Source of the DNA: CAYNBT01 sp964396025
Lineage (GTDB): Bacteria > Patescibacteriota > WWE3 > UBA101185 > UBA10185
Reading direction: 5' to 3'
DNA length: 64,000 bases
Assembly (NCBI GenBank): GCA_964396025.1
Contig: CAYNBT010000001.1
Coordinates: 124,001 to 188,000, forward strand
The notes beneath the pieces are model-generated. The model was given only the letters and a program-made list of their open reading frames with translations, ran no database searches and was not told the origin of the DNA. A program made the translations under genes and the position numbers. Shown here piece by piece: positions 26,971-36,018 of this stretch. How positions within the stretch are numbered: position 1 is the first letter of the stretch; each line of letters opens with the position of its first letter.

Positions 26971-28057
26971 CAAGTTCTTGTTCTACCTCTACAGAGCGTG
27001 AGGTGCTTTCTTCTGCTCCTACCTGAAAATGCAATGCACCATCGTTTTTCATCGCAGCTCTGATCTTTTTGTCGATTTCCTCGTATGTCTTCTTGTTAGT
27101 CCTAAGTGTTTGCTTTGAAGCTTCCCTGCCCTGTCCAATCTTTTCTCCCCCAAATTCATACCAAGCACCACTCTTTTTTACTATATTCATCTCTACACCA
27201 ACATCAAGTAAATTCCCTTCCTTACTTATTCCTTCATTAAACATGATATCGAATTCCGCTACTCTAAATGGAGGGGCCACCTTGTTCTTTACCACTTTAA
27301 CTTGCGCTTTTATACCGGATATATCATTACCATCCTTGATAGATTGTATCTTCCTTATTTCAAGGCGAACTGAAGCATAAAATTTTAGCGCTCTTCCCCC
27401 AGACGTGGTTTCAGGGTTTCCAAACATAACACCTATCTTTGTGCGGAGTTGATTCGTGAATATAACTGTGCAATTGGACCTGCTTACAGAACCGGTAATT
27501 CTTCTTAGGGCTTGGCTCATAAGCCTAGCCTGCAAAGCAATATGACTGTCGCCAATATCACCCTCTATCTCAGCTTTTGGCACCAAAGCTGCCACTGAAT
27601 CAATTGCAATTACATCTACAGCGTTTGATCTGATTAATGTTTCCGCTATATCCAACGCCTGCTCACCTGTATCGGGTTGGGAAACCAAAAGATTTGTTAC
27701 ATCAACGCCAGTCTTTTCTGCGTAAATCGGGTCAAAGGCATGCTCAGCATCTATCAAAGCTGCGGTACCACCAAGTTTTTGTGATTCCGCAATGATATGC
27801 TGCACCAGGGTAGTCTTTCCAGAAGATTCAGGACCATAAATTTCAACTATTCTGCCTCGTGGAACTCCTCCTACCCCAAGGGCGATATCCAAAGCTATAG
27901 AACCAGTGGGTATAACTGTAATATCCTTGGTTTCGGTCTTATCCCCCAAACGCATGATAGAACCCTTCCCAAAGGACTTCTCAATTTGATCTAGGGCAGA
28001 TTTTAGAGCAATATCTCTATTTTTTTGTTCTTTATCATTTTTTACACTTGCTGACAT
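26963..28057 (-). CDS. recA: Recombinase A
   Basis: The DNA strand-exchange ATPase. It has 364 aa, including the Walker A motif GPESSGKTT (near residue 66), VIAIDSVAALVP with the Walker B aspartate, the L2 loop near FGNPETTSGGRALKF, and the C-terminal acidic tail. Length and motifs are normal. A promoter is visible at 28083-28111, with an AGAAAG Shine-Dalgarno before the start. No LexA-like palindrome was seen near the promoter. Confidence 0.97.
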   Translation of the reverse strand: MSASVKNDKEQKNRDIALKSALDQIEKSFGKGSIMRLGDKTETKDITVIPTGSIALDIALGVGGVPRGRIVEIYGPESSGKTTLVQHIIAESQKLGGTAALIDAEHAFDPIYAEKTGVDVTNLLVSQPDTGEQALDIAETLIRSNAVDVIAIDSVAALVPKAEIEGDIGDSHIALQARLMSQALRRITGSVSRSNCTVIFTNQLRTKIGVMFGNPETTSGGRALKFYASVRLEIRKIQSIKDGNDISGIKAQVKVVKNKVAPPFRVAEFDIMFNEGISKEGNLLDVGVEMNIVKKSGAWYEFGGEKIGQGREASKQTLRTNKKTYEEIDKKIRAAMKNDGALHFQVGAEESTSRSVEVEQELDE

Positions 28058-28082
28058 AAAAGCCTTTCTTAAACTTTAGAAA

Positions 28083-28111
28083 ATTTTATGAATTAAACAT
28101 CTAAATAACAA
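28083..28111 (-). promoter_or_regulatory. recA promoter
   Basis: On the minus strand TTGTTA (28111-28106), a 17-nt spacer and TAAAAT (28088-28083) form a good sigma-70-type promoter, about 25 nt upstream of the recA ATG. Confidence 0.65.
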
Positions 28112-28137
28112 GTATAACCTCTCTATTTTAAATAGAA

Positions 28138-28575
28138 TTATGAGGTTATTTCTTCTGGGGCAGTAGATTTATACAAATCTTTAATTCCTGAAGTACCGGC
28201 ATTCTTTACAAAGAACTTATTTACTTCAGCTATAAGCTCTTTTGGCAGGTACTTGGCTTTCAACAAATAGCCATCAGCACCCATCTTATAGGCTTCTTTG
28301 GCTACAGTATCTTCACCTAAATTTGTGAGAAGATATACAGGCACACTTTTCATAGGAGAAGAATCTTCCCTGAAAGCTTTTAGTACCTCCATTCCGGTCA
28401 ATTTGGGTAACATTATATCCAACAAAACTAGATCAAATCCGGTAACTGAAGATGCTTTGCTTAAGGCATCTTCGCCATCAACGGCTACTATTATCTCAAA
28501 GCCTGCATGGCGTAATACATCTTCGTAAAGACTTCTTATATAAGCATCATCTTCAATTAAAAGAATTTTCTTCAT
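28138..28575 (-). CDS. Single-domain response regulator (receiver only)
   Basis: A 145-aa CheY-like receiver: acidic pair Glu8-Asp9-Asp10 in LIEDDAY, phospho-acceptor Asp53 in LLDIMLP, Thr84 and Lys106. The C-terminal 20 residues are not a DNA-binding domain, so output must be through protein contacts. It follows the histidine kinase gene by 2 nt, making a classic kinase-regulator pair, and precedes the recA promoter. Confidence 0.9.
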   Translation of the reverse strand: MKKILLIEDDAYIRSLYEDVLRHAGFEIIVAVDGEDALSKASSVTGFDLVLLDIMLPKLTGMEVLKAFREDSSPMKSVPVYLLTNLGEDTVAKEAYKMGADGYLLKAKYLPKELIAEVNKFFVKNAGTSGIKDLYKSTAPEEITS

Positions 28576-28577
28576 AA

Positions 28578-30134
28578 TTATTTCGCTCCCGTCTGAGCAG
28601 TAGGAATCGTAAAACTAAATGTACTTCCATCTTTTTCATGACTTTCGGCCCAAATCTTCCCTCCATGTAATCTTACTATCTCGCTCGATATAAATAAACC
28701 AAGTCCTGTACCTTTTCTGCCTTGACGCCATATACTAGTAGAAGTTCTATAGAATTTTTTGAATAAATGAGGCATGGATTCAGGAGGAATACCTATGCCT
28801 GTATCCTTTATATGCGTGACCACAAAGCCATCCAGTTCTTCTATAAAAATAGAAACACGACCTCCCGGATTATTATATTTGATAGCGTTATCAAGAAGAT
28901 TCGAGATCACCTCAGTAACCATAGTTTTGTCGACATGAACCTTAGGCAATGTTGTTTTGGATTCAATGAATTGAATCTTCACACCCGATTCATCCGCGCT
29001 TCCCGAAAAACGCTCTACCACGCTCTTTACCAATGGTAACCATTCTTCTACTGTTTTCTGTAGTATTAAACTTCCTCGCTCGATTCTTGAAATGTTAAGT
29101 AAATTCTCAGTTAATATATAGAGTTGATCCGCGCTTACAATGACTTTTTTCAAGTATTCTTGATTTACTTCTGAGAGTTCAGGAACCGCATCTGTACCCA
29201 ACAACGACAAATACCCTCTTATCGAGGTTAACGGGGTTCTTAGTTCATGAGCAGCAATCGAGACAAAATCCAGTTTAAGAGTTTCTAACTCAATCTCTTT
29301 TGTAATATCAGTTAAAGTAACGATACAGCCCAAATTAATATCTTTTCCTTCAGAGATCACTGCGCTAACCATACGCACAAACTTCTTTTGGCCGCTTTTA
29401 GTAACCAAAGTGACTTTAGTATTAGAATAAACGTTGCGGTCACCAATCGTATCTAGAACTGGGCTGTACTTTCCACTGTCTAAGGGCATTGAGTCATCAA
29501 ACAGCCGAACTATGTCATCTGCGGGTTTTTTTACAACTTCTGAATATATATAACCTGTAAGTTCCTCCATTGCTTTATTAAACGTTACAATCTTACCTTC
29601 ACGATCTAGCGCAAAGACTCCATCGCTTGTGTTGTATAGAGTTGCTTCTAAAATGTCTTTTTCTGCAGCTAAGGCTAATGTGCGCTCCGAAGTGCCTTTG
29701 TCTAGAGCTTCGCGCATGTTGGTAATTTCTTTTAATGTTGCAATATAATTTTCTTCAAGTTCGTTTTTTGAAAGATATTTAACACGCTCCTGTGCAAATA
29801 CACTGCCAGGCAGGTCCAGGATAAGGTTCTCAAAATCTCTGACAGCTCCCAAACGATCTCTTATTCCAATGATTAAATCCTGCAAAACTTTTACCGCATC
29901 ACGCTCACCAGAGGAATCTACGTATAGATGGAATAGAATATTAGTTAAATCCGCCTTTTCTGAGTATGAAAGAGATGAAATATCGTAACCGGACAAAGTG
30001 TAACTTATGCCTGGGAATTTACCCTTGATAGCTGCTTTTATTTTTGGATCCCCCAACTTAACTAAACACTTTTGCAAATACTCAGGAGCTGCAGTATCTA
30101 ACAAAGTGTTTTTCTTTTGGAACAGGGCAGCCAT
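28578..30134 (-). CDS. PAS-domain sensor histidine kinase
   Basis: A 518-aa soluble kinase. Residues 1-150 are a helical N-terminal region with no recognised fold; residues about 155-285 are a PAS domain (NTSDGVFALDREGKIV). The HisKA domain has His296 in AAHELRTP, and the HATPase has the N box (LLDNAIKYN), DTGIGIP and GTGLGLF motifs. It pairs with the receiver-only regulator 2 nt downstream and lies 9 nt after gltX, so it is co-transcribed with a tRNA synthetase gene. The signal sensed is unknown. Confidence 0.9.
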   Translation of the reverse strand: MAALFQKKNTLLDTAAPEYLQKCLVKLGDPKIKAAIKGKFPGISYTLSGYDISSLSYSEKADLTNILFHLYVDSSGERDAVKVLQDLIIGIRDRLGAVRDFENLILDLPGSVFAQERVKYLSKNELEENYIATLKEITNMREALDKGTSERTLALAAEKDILEATLYNTSDGVFALDREGKIVTFNKAMEELTGYIYSEVVKKPADDIVRLFDDSMPLDSGKYSPVLDTIGDRNVYSNTKVTLVTKSGQKKFVRMVSAVISEGKDINLGCIVTLTDITKEIELETLKLDFVSIAAHELRTPLTSIRGYLSLLGTDAVPELSEVNQEYLKKVIVSADQLYILTENLLNISRIERGSLILQKTVEEWLPLVKSVVERFSGSADESGVKIQFIESKTTLPKVHVDKTMVTEVISNLLDNAIKYNNPGGRVSIFIEELDGFVVTHIKDTGIGIPPESMPHLFKKFYRTSTSIWRQGRKGTGLGLFISSEIVRLHGGKIWAESHEKDGSTFSFTIPTAQTGAK

Positions 30135-30143
30135 GTAATAAGT

Positions 30144-31610
30144 CTATATTAAATTAAGAGCTTTTTCTAATCTTTTAACTACTGTTTGCTTACCAAGTTC
30201 GTGTATAACGTCAAACAGCGGCGGAGTAGCTAAAGAGCCTGTTAGGGCAACTCTCAACGTCATGAATACCTCTTTATTCTTGTACCCATTATCTATCACA
30301 AGTTTGTGAGATATGGCGTCCAGGTCCGAAACTTCCCAAGATGAAGAATCTAGGTAAAGCTCTTTTATATCATGAAGTATCTTTCTTGCACGTTCAGACG
30401 AAGCAGTAAAAGAGGTAAGCACAGTAATGTCAACATCAGGATCATTAAAAAAATACGAAAGCAACGATTCGGCTTCTGCCAATGTTTTTAACCGTTCCTT
30501 TATCAAAGCAAAAAGGCGGGTTAGTTTAGTCTCATCGCTTGTATCGATAGTGGGTTTTATTCCATACTTAACTTGCCACTCCTTAAAACGTGTACACAGG
30601 TCTGCAGGATCTAAACTTCTGATGTAGTGCCCATTAAACCAAAGTAGTTTCTGTCTATCAAACACCACTAAATCCGTTTTGTGTAGTTTTTCTATATTGA
30701 AATCGTGAACAAATTCCTCAACCGAGTAAATTTCTTTCTCTGTCCCAGGATTCCAACCTAGAAACATAAGAAAATTCAGCGTGGCTTCGGGTAGATATCC
30801 TAGTTCTAAAAACTGAGTTGCGGCTACGGCACCAAATCTCTTGGAGAGCTTTTTGTTAGCTCCAGCCTCTTTAAGATTTGGTAGATGGATATACTTAGGA
30901 ATTTCCCAACCAAAAGCCTTATATAAGACAATGTGTTTTGGTGTAGAGGGCAACCAGTCATTTCCGCGCATGACATGTGTGATTTTCATAGCGTTATCAT
31001 CTACAACTACAGCAAGATGATATGTAGGAAATCCGTCTGATTTAAGCAGGACCTGATCATCAATCTCTGATGAATCAAAAACTAAATCTCCATATACAAT
31101 ATCTGTGAACTGTATTTTTTCATTATCTGGCATTTTAAGCCTGATAACATAGGGCTCCCCCGCGTCGAGTCTAGATCTCACCTCATTATCTGAAAGCGCA
31201 AGACACTTACGATCATACTTTGAGGGAATTTTCTTTTCTTGCTGTTCTGCTCTTAGTTTCTCCAGTCTTGATGCATCACAAAAGCAGTAGTAAGCATGTT
31301 TTGATGCTACAAGTTGCTCAGCATATTGTTTATAAAGAGGTAAGCGTTCAGATTGAATATAAGGAGCGTATATGCCTCCAGCTCTAGGACCCTCGTCCCA
31401 AGAAAGTCCGTAATCCGTAATCACATCGAGGGTTCTCTCCATAGCACCTTCAACATAACGTGTTCTATCGGTATCTTCAATACGCACCAAAAATACACCA
31501 TCGCTCTTTTTTGCCAAAGCATAGTTATACAAAAGGGTTCTTAGGTGGCCAATATGAAGATCCCCTGTAGGACTTGGGGCGATTCTAGTTCTTATCATAG
31601 ATACGGGCAT
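30144..31610 (-). CDS. gltX: Glutamyl-tRNA synthetase
   Basis: Charges tRNA-Glu (and possibly tRNA-Gln if GatCAB is used) with glutamate. This class I synthetase of 488 aa has the signature RIAPSPTGDLHIGH near the N-terminus, a zinc-type insertion region with CFCDASRLE, and the KMSKS equivalent KKLSKR. ATG codons at 31610 and 31598 are both possible starts; the latter would begin MIRTRIAPSP. It is divergent from the plus-strand gene at 31648. Confidence 0.95.
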   Translation of the reverse strand: MPVSMIRTRIAPSPTGDLHIGHLRTLLYNYALAKKSDGVFLVRIEDTDRTRYVEGAMERTLDVITDYGLSWDEGPRAGGIYAPYIQSERLPLYKQYAEQLVASKHAYYCFCDASRLEKLRAEQQEKKIPSKYDRKCLALSDNEVRSRLDAGEPYVIRLKMPDNEKIQFTDIVYGDLVFDSSEIDDQVLLKSDGFPTYHLAVVVDDNAMKITHVMRGNDWLPSTPKHIVLYKAFGWEIPKYIHLPNLKEAGANKKLSKRFGAVAATQFLELGYLPEATLNFLMFLGWNPGTEKEIYSVEEFVHDFNIEKLHKTDLVVFDRQKLLWFNGHYIRSLDPADLCTRFKEWQVKYGIKPTIDTSDETKLTRLFALIKERLKTLAEAESLLSYFFNDPDVDITVLTSFTASSERARKILHDIKELYLDSSSWEVSDLDAISHKLVIDNGYKNKEVFMTLRVALTGSLATPPLFDVIHELGKQTVVKRLEKALNLI

Positions 31611-31635
31611 TTTATCATATCAAACCCTATGTTAA

Positions 31636-31647
31636 TATTATGTAAGT
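31636..31647 (+). promoter_or_regulatory. -10 box abutting the start of the 384-aa anchored protein
   Basis: TATTAT at 31636-31641, then exactly 6 nt to ATG at 31648. TTATCA near 31612 could serve as a weak -35. Same leaderless layout as the SET and speD genes. Confidence 0.5.
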
Positions 31648-32802
31648 ATGAGTTTGGTTACTGTTTCAGCTACTGTAAAAAGAACCATTAATATCCTAAT
31701 CACTTTGGGAGTATGCTACATTCTAATACTCACTTTAAAACCATATATAAAGCAGGGATATTACAGTATGTTTCCACCAAAAGACTTGCCAACTGTAGCT
31801 TTTGGAAAAGTTGAACCGCTAAAATTTGTGGAAAAGAAAGTACTTAATAGATCACCCTTGTTCGAACTCAATACAACCAATGGAAAATTACCTGCAGGAT
31901 TACCTACAAAAGCTGCTGTGATAAAAGTGCATCCTCCGCAGTTCTCTTTTGAGGCAGGGAGGGTAGCACAAAGGAACGCGGAAGCTTTGGGGTTTTTGGA
32001 TGAAAATCTGATCACAGATTTAAAGGGGGATACTTATGCATGGAGGAACGCCGAGTTCGGCGGAGTGCTCGAGATTCACATAAATAAAAACATATTTAAG
32101 GTATCAACTCCACTTGCCAGACTATCCACTATTTACACACCAGGAAACATTAACAAGAAAAGTGCAGAGTCAATGGCCAAATCTATCTTAAATGGACTTG
32201 GTCTTTTCGACGATAATCTTTATCAAAACGGGCGAACAGAGATTGTTTTAGGCAAATACTACTTAAACAGATTACTCGAGGTAACAATCCCCTCAGAAGC
32301 CCAACTCGCCCGTGTTGATATTTTTAGAGATATTTCAGGAGTACCTATTGTTGGTCCGGACCCGAAAAAGGGACAGTTACGCATGTTTGTAGGACAGCCG
32401 AGTAACGGAAACAAAACACTTCGAACACCAATGATAGAGGCACACCTAAAAAGCATTGATTTAACTGACCTTTCGGCTACATATCCTCTAATACCTATAG
32501 AAACAGCATGGAATGAAGTTGTAAGCGGCAACGGAGTGATAACAAATGTGACACCTAGAGAACAAAGCCCATTCGAAGAATACACCCCAATTATTATCGA
32601 AAAGGCACTTATCAACGACATTTATGTTGCGTATTACGAAACCGAAGCTGATCAACCGTATATGCAACCAATATATGTGTTTGAAGGTAACTACACGTCT
32701 GCAGGCCGCTCAGGAGATATCTCCGTGTACTATCCGGCAATATCAGGCGAATGGGTAAACACCCCAGTGGAAACTAAATCAACCAGTGAACGTGCAAGGT
32801 AG
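31648..32802 (+). CDS. N-terminally anchored exported protein, function unknown
   Basis: A 384-aa protein with one N-terminal helix (about residues 12-30) and a long extracytoplasmic domain rich in beta strands. I do not recognise a family. The second half ends with an element like YMQPIYVFEGNY, similar in feel to YycI/PepSY-type extracellular domains, which is a weak resemblance only. The ATG at 31648 is preceded by a -10 box 6 nt away and by no Shine-Dalgarno. It converges with the DacA-like gene, 2 nt apart, so it may share a cell-envelope role. Confidence 0.65.
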   Translation: MSLVTVSATVKRTINILITLGVCYILILTLKPYIKQGYYSMFPPKDLPTVAFGKVEPLKFVEKKVLNRSPLFELNTTNGKLPAGLPTKAAVIKVHPPQFSFEAGRVAQRNAEALGFLDENLITDLKGDTYAWRNAEFGGVLEIHINKNIFKVSTPLARLSTIYTPGNINKKSAESMAKSILNGLGLFDDNLYQNGRTEIVLGKYYLNRLLEVTIPSEAQLARVDIFRDISGVPIVGPDPKKGQLRMFVGQPSNGNKTLRTPMIEAHLKSIDLTDLSATYPLIPIETAWNEVVSGNGVITNVTPREQSPFEEYTPIIIEKALINDIYVAYYETEADQPYMQPIYVFEGNYTSAGRSGDISVYYPAISGEWVNTPVETKSTSERAR

Positions 32803-32804
32803 TA

Positions 32805-33836
32805 CTAATGAAATTCGAACGATCTAAGCACCCAATTTAGAAGTGTCTTCGTATCGCCAAATCTATCCTGGCTGCTCATAACCACAATAGCCAAATCTAC
32901 AGAATCCTGATTGTAGGCATAGATAAGCACCTCTCCGGCACCTTCTGTTTTGCCGGTTTTTATTCCTATAGATCCAGGAACTTCCCAAAGCAAACTGTTA
33001 GTGTTTGATACAGCTCTAGGACCAACACTAGTCTCAAAGGTGTAAGTCTTTTTTGCAACAGCATCCTTGATCAGGTCAGCTTCAACCGCTCTTTTACTTA
33101 ATTTATAGAGATCAAACGAGGTAGAGTAATGTAAGAAATTGGCATCATCTAGACCTATGGCATTAGTAAAATGTGTATTTGAAAGTCCAAATGCCAGTGC
33201 TTTTGCATTCATCAAGGACACAAAATCAGTACCGCTGTTTGCCGCCAATGTACAAGCCGCATCCCCAGCCGAACCAATTAACATTGCATAGAGTAAATCC
33301 TGAACAGAAATCTCTTCTCCATTCAAAAAACCTACCTTTTGACTGTCCACAAGCGTACAAAATTCCGGAACTTTTAGCAGATCATCTATCTTATATACAT
33401 CAAGAGCAACAAGAGCTGTCATGAGCTTTGTAGTAGAAGCAGGGGCTAGCTTTAGCAGATAATCTTTGTTAAACAAAACTGTGTCCGTTTTTCTATCAAG
33501 CACCAAAGCAGAAAGGGCAGAAATTTGAGGTGTCGCAAAGGCACTACCTTTAAATTCTGGCGCGGCAACCGAAGATGCTCCCAATACACCATTACCCGAA
33601 ACAATGCGCTGTGGCGGGGTAGCATCAAAAAAATACGCCAAAGAATTGATCTTCACCTCTCTAGGAATCCCTACACCATAACCCAAAGCTATTATCAAAA
33701 CAGTTACTGAAACTGTTCTAAAAGCTAGATTTGCTGAATAGATAGGCGCCGAGCCCAAGAATTCAATGGCACGCAAAGCATCAACACAACGGAATAGAAC
33801 AAATAATTGGATTTTTTGCCATATACTTAACGTCAT
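32805..33836 (-). CDS. DacA-like D-alanyl-D-alanine carboxypeptidase, atypical SxN motif
   Basis: A 343-aa S11-family penicillin-binding-like hydrolase with an N-terminal membrane helix (about 40-55) that anchors it outside the membrane. The catalytic SxxK is STTK (134-137) and the KTG box is 293-295. The middle SxN motif reads SAG (189-191), so the usual Asn is Gly; the flanking DAA is conserved. These enzymes trim pentapeptide ends in peptidoglycan. Loss of the Asn could lower or change activity. The start overlaps the YbaK-like gene by 4 nt. Confidence 0.85.
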   Translation of the reverse strand: MTLSIWQKIQLFVLFRCVDALRAIEFLGSAPIYSANLAFRTVSVTVLIIALGYGVGIPREVKINSLAYFFDATPPQRIVSGNGVLGASSVAAPEFKGSAFATPQISALSALVLDRKTDTVLFNKDYLLKLAPASTTKLMTALVALDVYKIDDLLKVPEFCTLVDSQKVGFLNGEEISVQDLLYAMLIGSAGDAACTLAANSGTDFVSLMNAKALAFGLSNTHFTNAIGLDDANFLHYSTSFDLYKLSKRAVEADLIKDAVAKKTYTFETSVGPRAVSNTNSLLWEVPGSIGIKTGKTEGAGEVLIYAYNQDSVDLAIVVMSSQDRFGDTKTLLNWVLRSFEFH

Positions 33837-34294
33837 TGTATGTAGTCCCCTTGGATAGGCTGAACTAACCCTACCAAATCCTTTGCCTGCATTACCACCG
33901 ATATCGTATGAGATCCAGCATTAAAGGCGACCATATCCTTTTGATATATCCTAAGATCAAAATAAGTCTTGATGCCCATAAGATTTCCAAAAGGAGGAAT
34001 GCTACCTACTTCTAAACCTGTGAGTTCTTTAATTTCTTGTTTAGTCGCCATTCTCAAATCCTTTATACCTGCTGAGTCTTTTACTTTCTTAAAACTTAAA
34101 CGAGTATCCCCTGGAATTGCTACGAGTATTGGTGACTTATCAGCCATTAATATCAGCGCTTTAACTCCCATGGATAAACTAGAATCACGCACTTGAGCGG
34201 CTTCCTCGCTTGTATATACAGGTGTATGCTCAATTTTTTGATATTGCACTTTGTGATGATCTAAAGTACTTAGTATACGTTCCAATACATTCAT
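33833..34294 (-). CDS. YbaK/ProX-family aminoacyl-tRNA deacylase
   Basis: A 153-aa protein of the YbaK/prolyl-tRNA-editing superfamily, which hydrolyses mischarged tRNAs. It has the N-terminal KIEHTPVYTSEEAAQVR, the GVKALIL strand, and the GSIPPFGN element followed by a C-terminal AGSHTISVVM strand. Length is normal for the stand-alone form. It overlaps the DacA-like gene by 4 nt and starts 9 nt after recJ. The exact aminoacyl-tRNA target is not readable. Confidence 0.87.
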   Translation of the reverse strand: MNVLERILSTLDHHKVQYQKIEHTPVYTSEEAAQVRDSSLSMGVKALILMADKSPILVAIPGDTRLSFKKVKDSAGIKDLRMATKQEIKELTGLEVGSIPPFGNLMGIKTYFDLRIYQKDMVAFNAGSHTISVVMQAKDLVGLVQPIQGDYIQ

Positions 34295-34303
34295 AGAGTT
34301 ACA

Positions 34304-35953
34304 TTAACAAATCCTCATATCCTTAACAATTATGTTTAATTTCTCGCGACCATTGAATACATTTTTAGATAGTGTGTAAGCAATGTCTACTCTACTTCCC
34401 ATGCTCAGGTTTGCTGCAAGGTCCTTACCATCAAAGTAGATTGCCTTTTGAGTAATTCCGTTATCATACAAACTTAAGGATAAGTGATTGTTTTCTTTAC
34501 CAACAAGGTCAAAGCCTGCAACACCTACCTGCAAACAAGCAAAAAGCGGCTCGGGATTCCCTACACCATACGGGCGTAAACTATCTACTTCAGAAAAAAA
34601 GTCGAGACTAAGTACATCTAGCGGAATACTACAATCAATCTCTAAAGAAGGCACAAACACTTCAGCCGGATATGTTGTTGATATCAGAGTGTTAAGCGAG
34701 TTTTTTAATTGTTCAATATTTTCGGTTTTAATGGAAAATCCAGCCGCCATAGGATGCCCACCCAAACTCTCAAAAAGATGCTCAAACTTTCTAAGCGCCT
34801 CTATGATATTAATCCCACTGATAGACCTTACCGAACCCTTGCCGTGACCATCAGTTATACTTATCACAACAGAGGGTCTGTAATACTTCTGAACCAATTT
34901 AGACGCCACCAAACCAATTATCCCTTCGTGGAAATCTTTATGGGAAGTCACAATAACACTAGGCAGATCAGCATCCTCATTGTTGTAAGCCAAATCATAC
35001 ATTTCCAAAGTTTTGTTTTGACGGTCTAGGTTTATGGAATTCAGCTTGTGAGCTAGCTCCAATGCCTTAGACTCATTACTCTCTAGTAAAAGTTCTACAG
35101 CAGCAGAGGCATCTAAAAGCCTGCCAGTAGCATTCAAACGAGGCCCAACCACCCAGCCTAGCTGATATGTAGAAAGATCTCCTAACTTTGTGCCGGAAAC
35201 TTCAAACAATTTACGTAATCCAAGTAGGGGATTTGTGTTTAGAATTTCCAAACCGTCTCGCACTAAGACCCTATTTATGCCAGTCAAAGGTTGCAAGTCT
35301 GTGATTGTAGCGATGCATGCTAATGACAACAGTTGGGGATCTTTGGAGCCCAATACTTTGCTCAAAACCCAAGAAATTCCGGAACCAACCATTTGATCGC
35401 ACCAAACAATACAATCAGCCTGTGGGAGTTCTGAGGGCCTCTGGTGATGATCTGTAACAATTACCTGAAATCCTTGAGATTTTAGATGTGCAACTTCAGC
35501 CACTGCGGTGATGCCAGTATCTACCGTAATCAAAAGTGCGGATTTAGCGTTGAATTTTTCGCCAAGTAGCTTCTCTACATCTGCAATAGACCCAAGTGAT
35601 AAACCATACCCATGGTCAAATCGGTTTGGAATAAAATAAGCGCATTTTGTATACCCCAACTCCTTTGTTATGGTTGAATACAAAATTGCTGTTGCACAAA
35701 TGCCATCTGCATCATAATCGCCATAAATCAAAATGGGTGTATCTTGGCTAATTGCATGTTGGATCTGTTTTTTTGCAAGGGATAATGATTCCAAAAACTC
35801 CCGCGGAAGCCTTTTTAAAAGTTCTGATATGGAGGGTGGATTCAAAAACAACTCTTTATCTTCTTGAGTATTGATATTTCTATTCTGGAGAAGAATGTCT
35901 ACAATATTCTTCTCATCCGAATAACTACTGCGTATGTTCCAGTTTTTAGTCAT
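34304..35953 (-). CDS. recJ: Single-stranded-DNA exonuclease RecJ
   Basis: A 5'-3' exonuclease of the DHH family used in recombination and mismatch repair. It carries motif I YGDYDADGI, motif III VIVTDHHQ, and the C-terminal DHHA1 GGHPMAAGF element. I chose the ATG at 35953 (MTKNWNIR), giving 549 aa, because a promoter with -10 TAACTT ends 8 nt upstream; an earlier ATG would start within the promoter. Its -35 overlaps that of a divergent promoter for the RNA region at 36019. Confidence 0.93.
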   Translation of the reverse strand: MTKNWNIRSSYSDEKNIVDILLQNRNINTQEDKELFLNPPSISELLKRLPREFLESLSLAKKQIQHAISQDTPILIYGDYDADGICATAILYSTITKELGYTKCAYFIPNRFDHGYGLSLGSIADVEKLLGEKFNAKSALLITVDTGITAVAEVAHLKSQGFQVIVTDHHQRPSELPQADCIVWCDQMVGSGISWVLSKVLGSKDPQLLSLACIATITDLQPLTGINRVLVRDGLEILNTNPLLGLRKLFEVSGTKLGDLSTYQLGWVVGPRLNATGRLLDASAAVELLLESNESKALELAHKLNSINLDRQNKTLEMYDLAYNNEDADLPSVIVTSHKDFHEGIIGLVASKLVQKYYRPSVVISITDGHGKGSVRSISGINIIEALRKFEHLFESLGGHPMAAGFSIKTENIEQLKNSLNTLISTTYPAEVFVPSLEIDCSIPLDVLSLDFFSEVDSLRPYGVGNPEPLFACLQVGVAGFDLVGKENNHLSLSLYDNGITQKAIYFDGKDLAANLSMGSRVDIAYTLSKNVFNGREKLNIIVKDMRIC

Positions 35954-35961
35954 GCCAAGAT

Positions 35962-36012
35962 AAGTTACATCTTTACGCCGCACTTGACAAATGCCCCATA
36001 GTTGTGTAATAT
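35962..36012. promoter_or_regulatory. Back-to-back promoters sharing -35 bases (recJ and ncRNA1)
   Basis: On the plus strand TTGACA (35984-35989), 17 nt, TAATAT (36007-36012). On the minus strand TTGTCA (35990-35985), 17 nt, TAACTT (35967-35962). The two -35 hexamers share five base pairs, so the polymerase can probably use only one at a time. Confidence 0.8.
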
Positions 36013-36018
36013 TGAATA

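Noticed and set aside
28058..28137. LexA/SOS operator upstream of recA
   Set aside because: No inverted repeat of the known LexA types was seen around the recA promoter.
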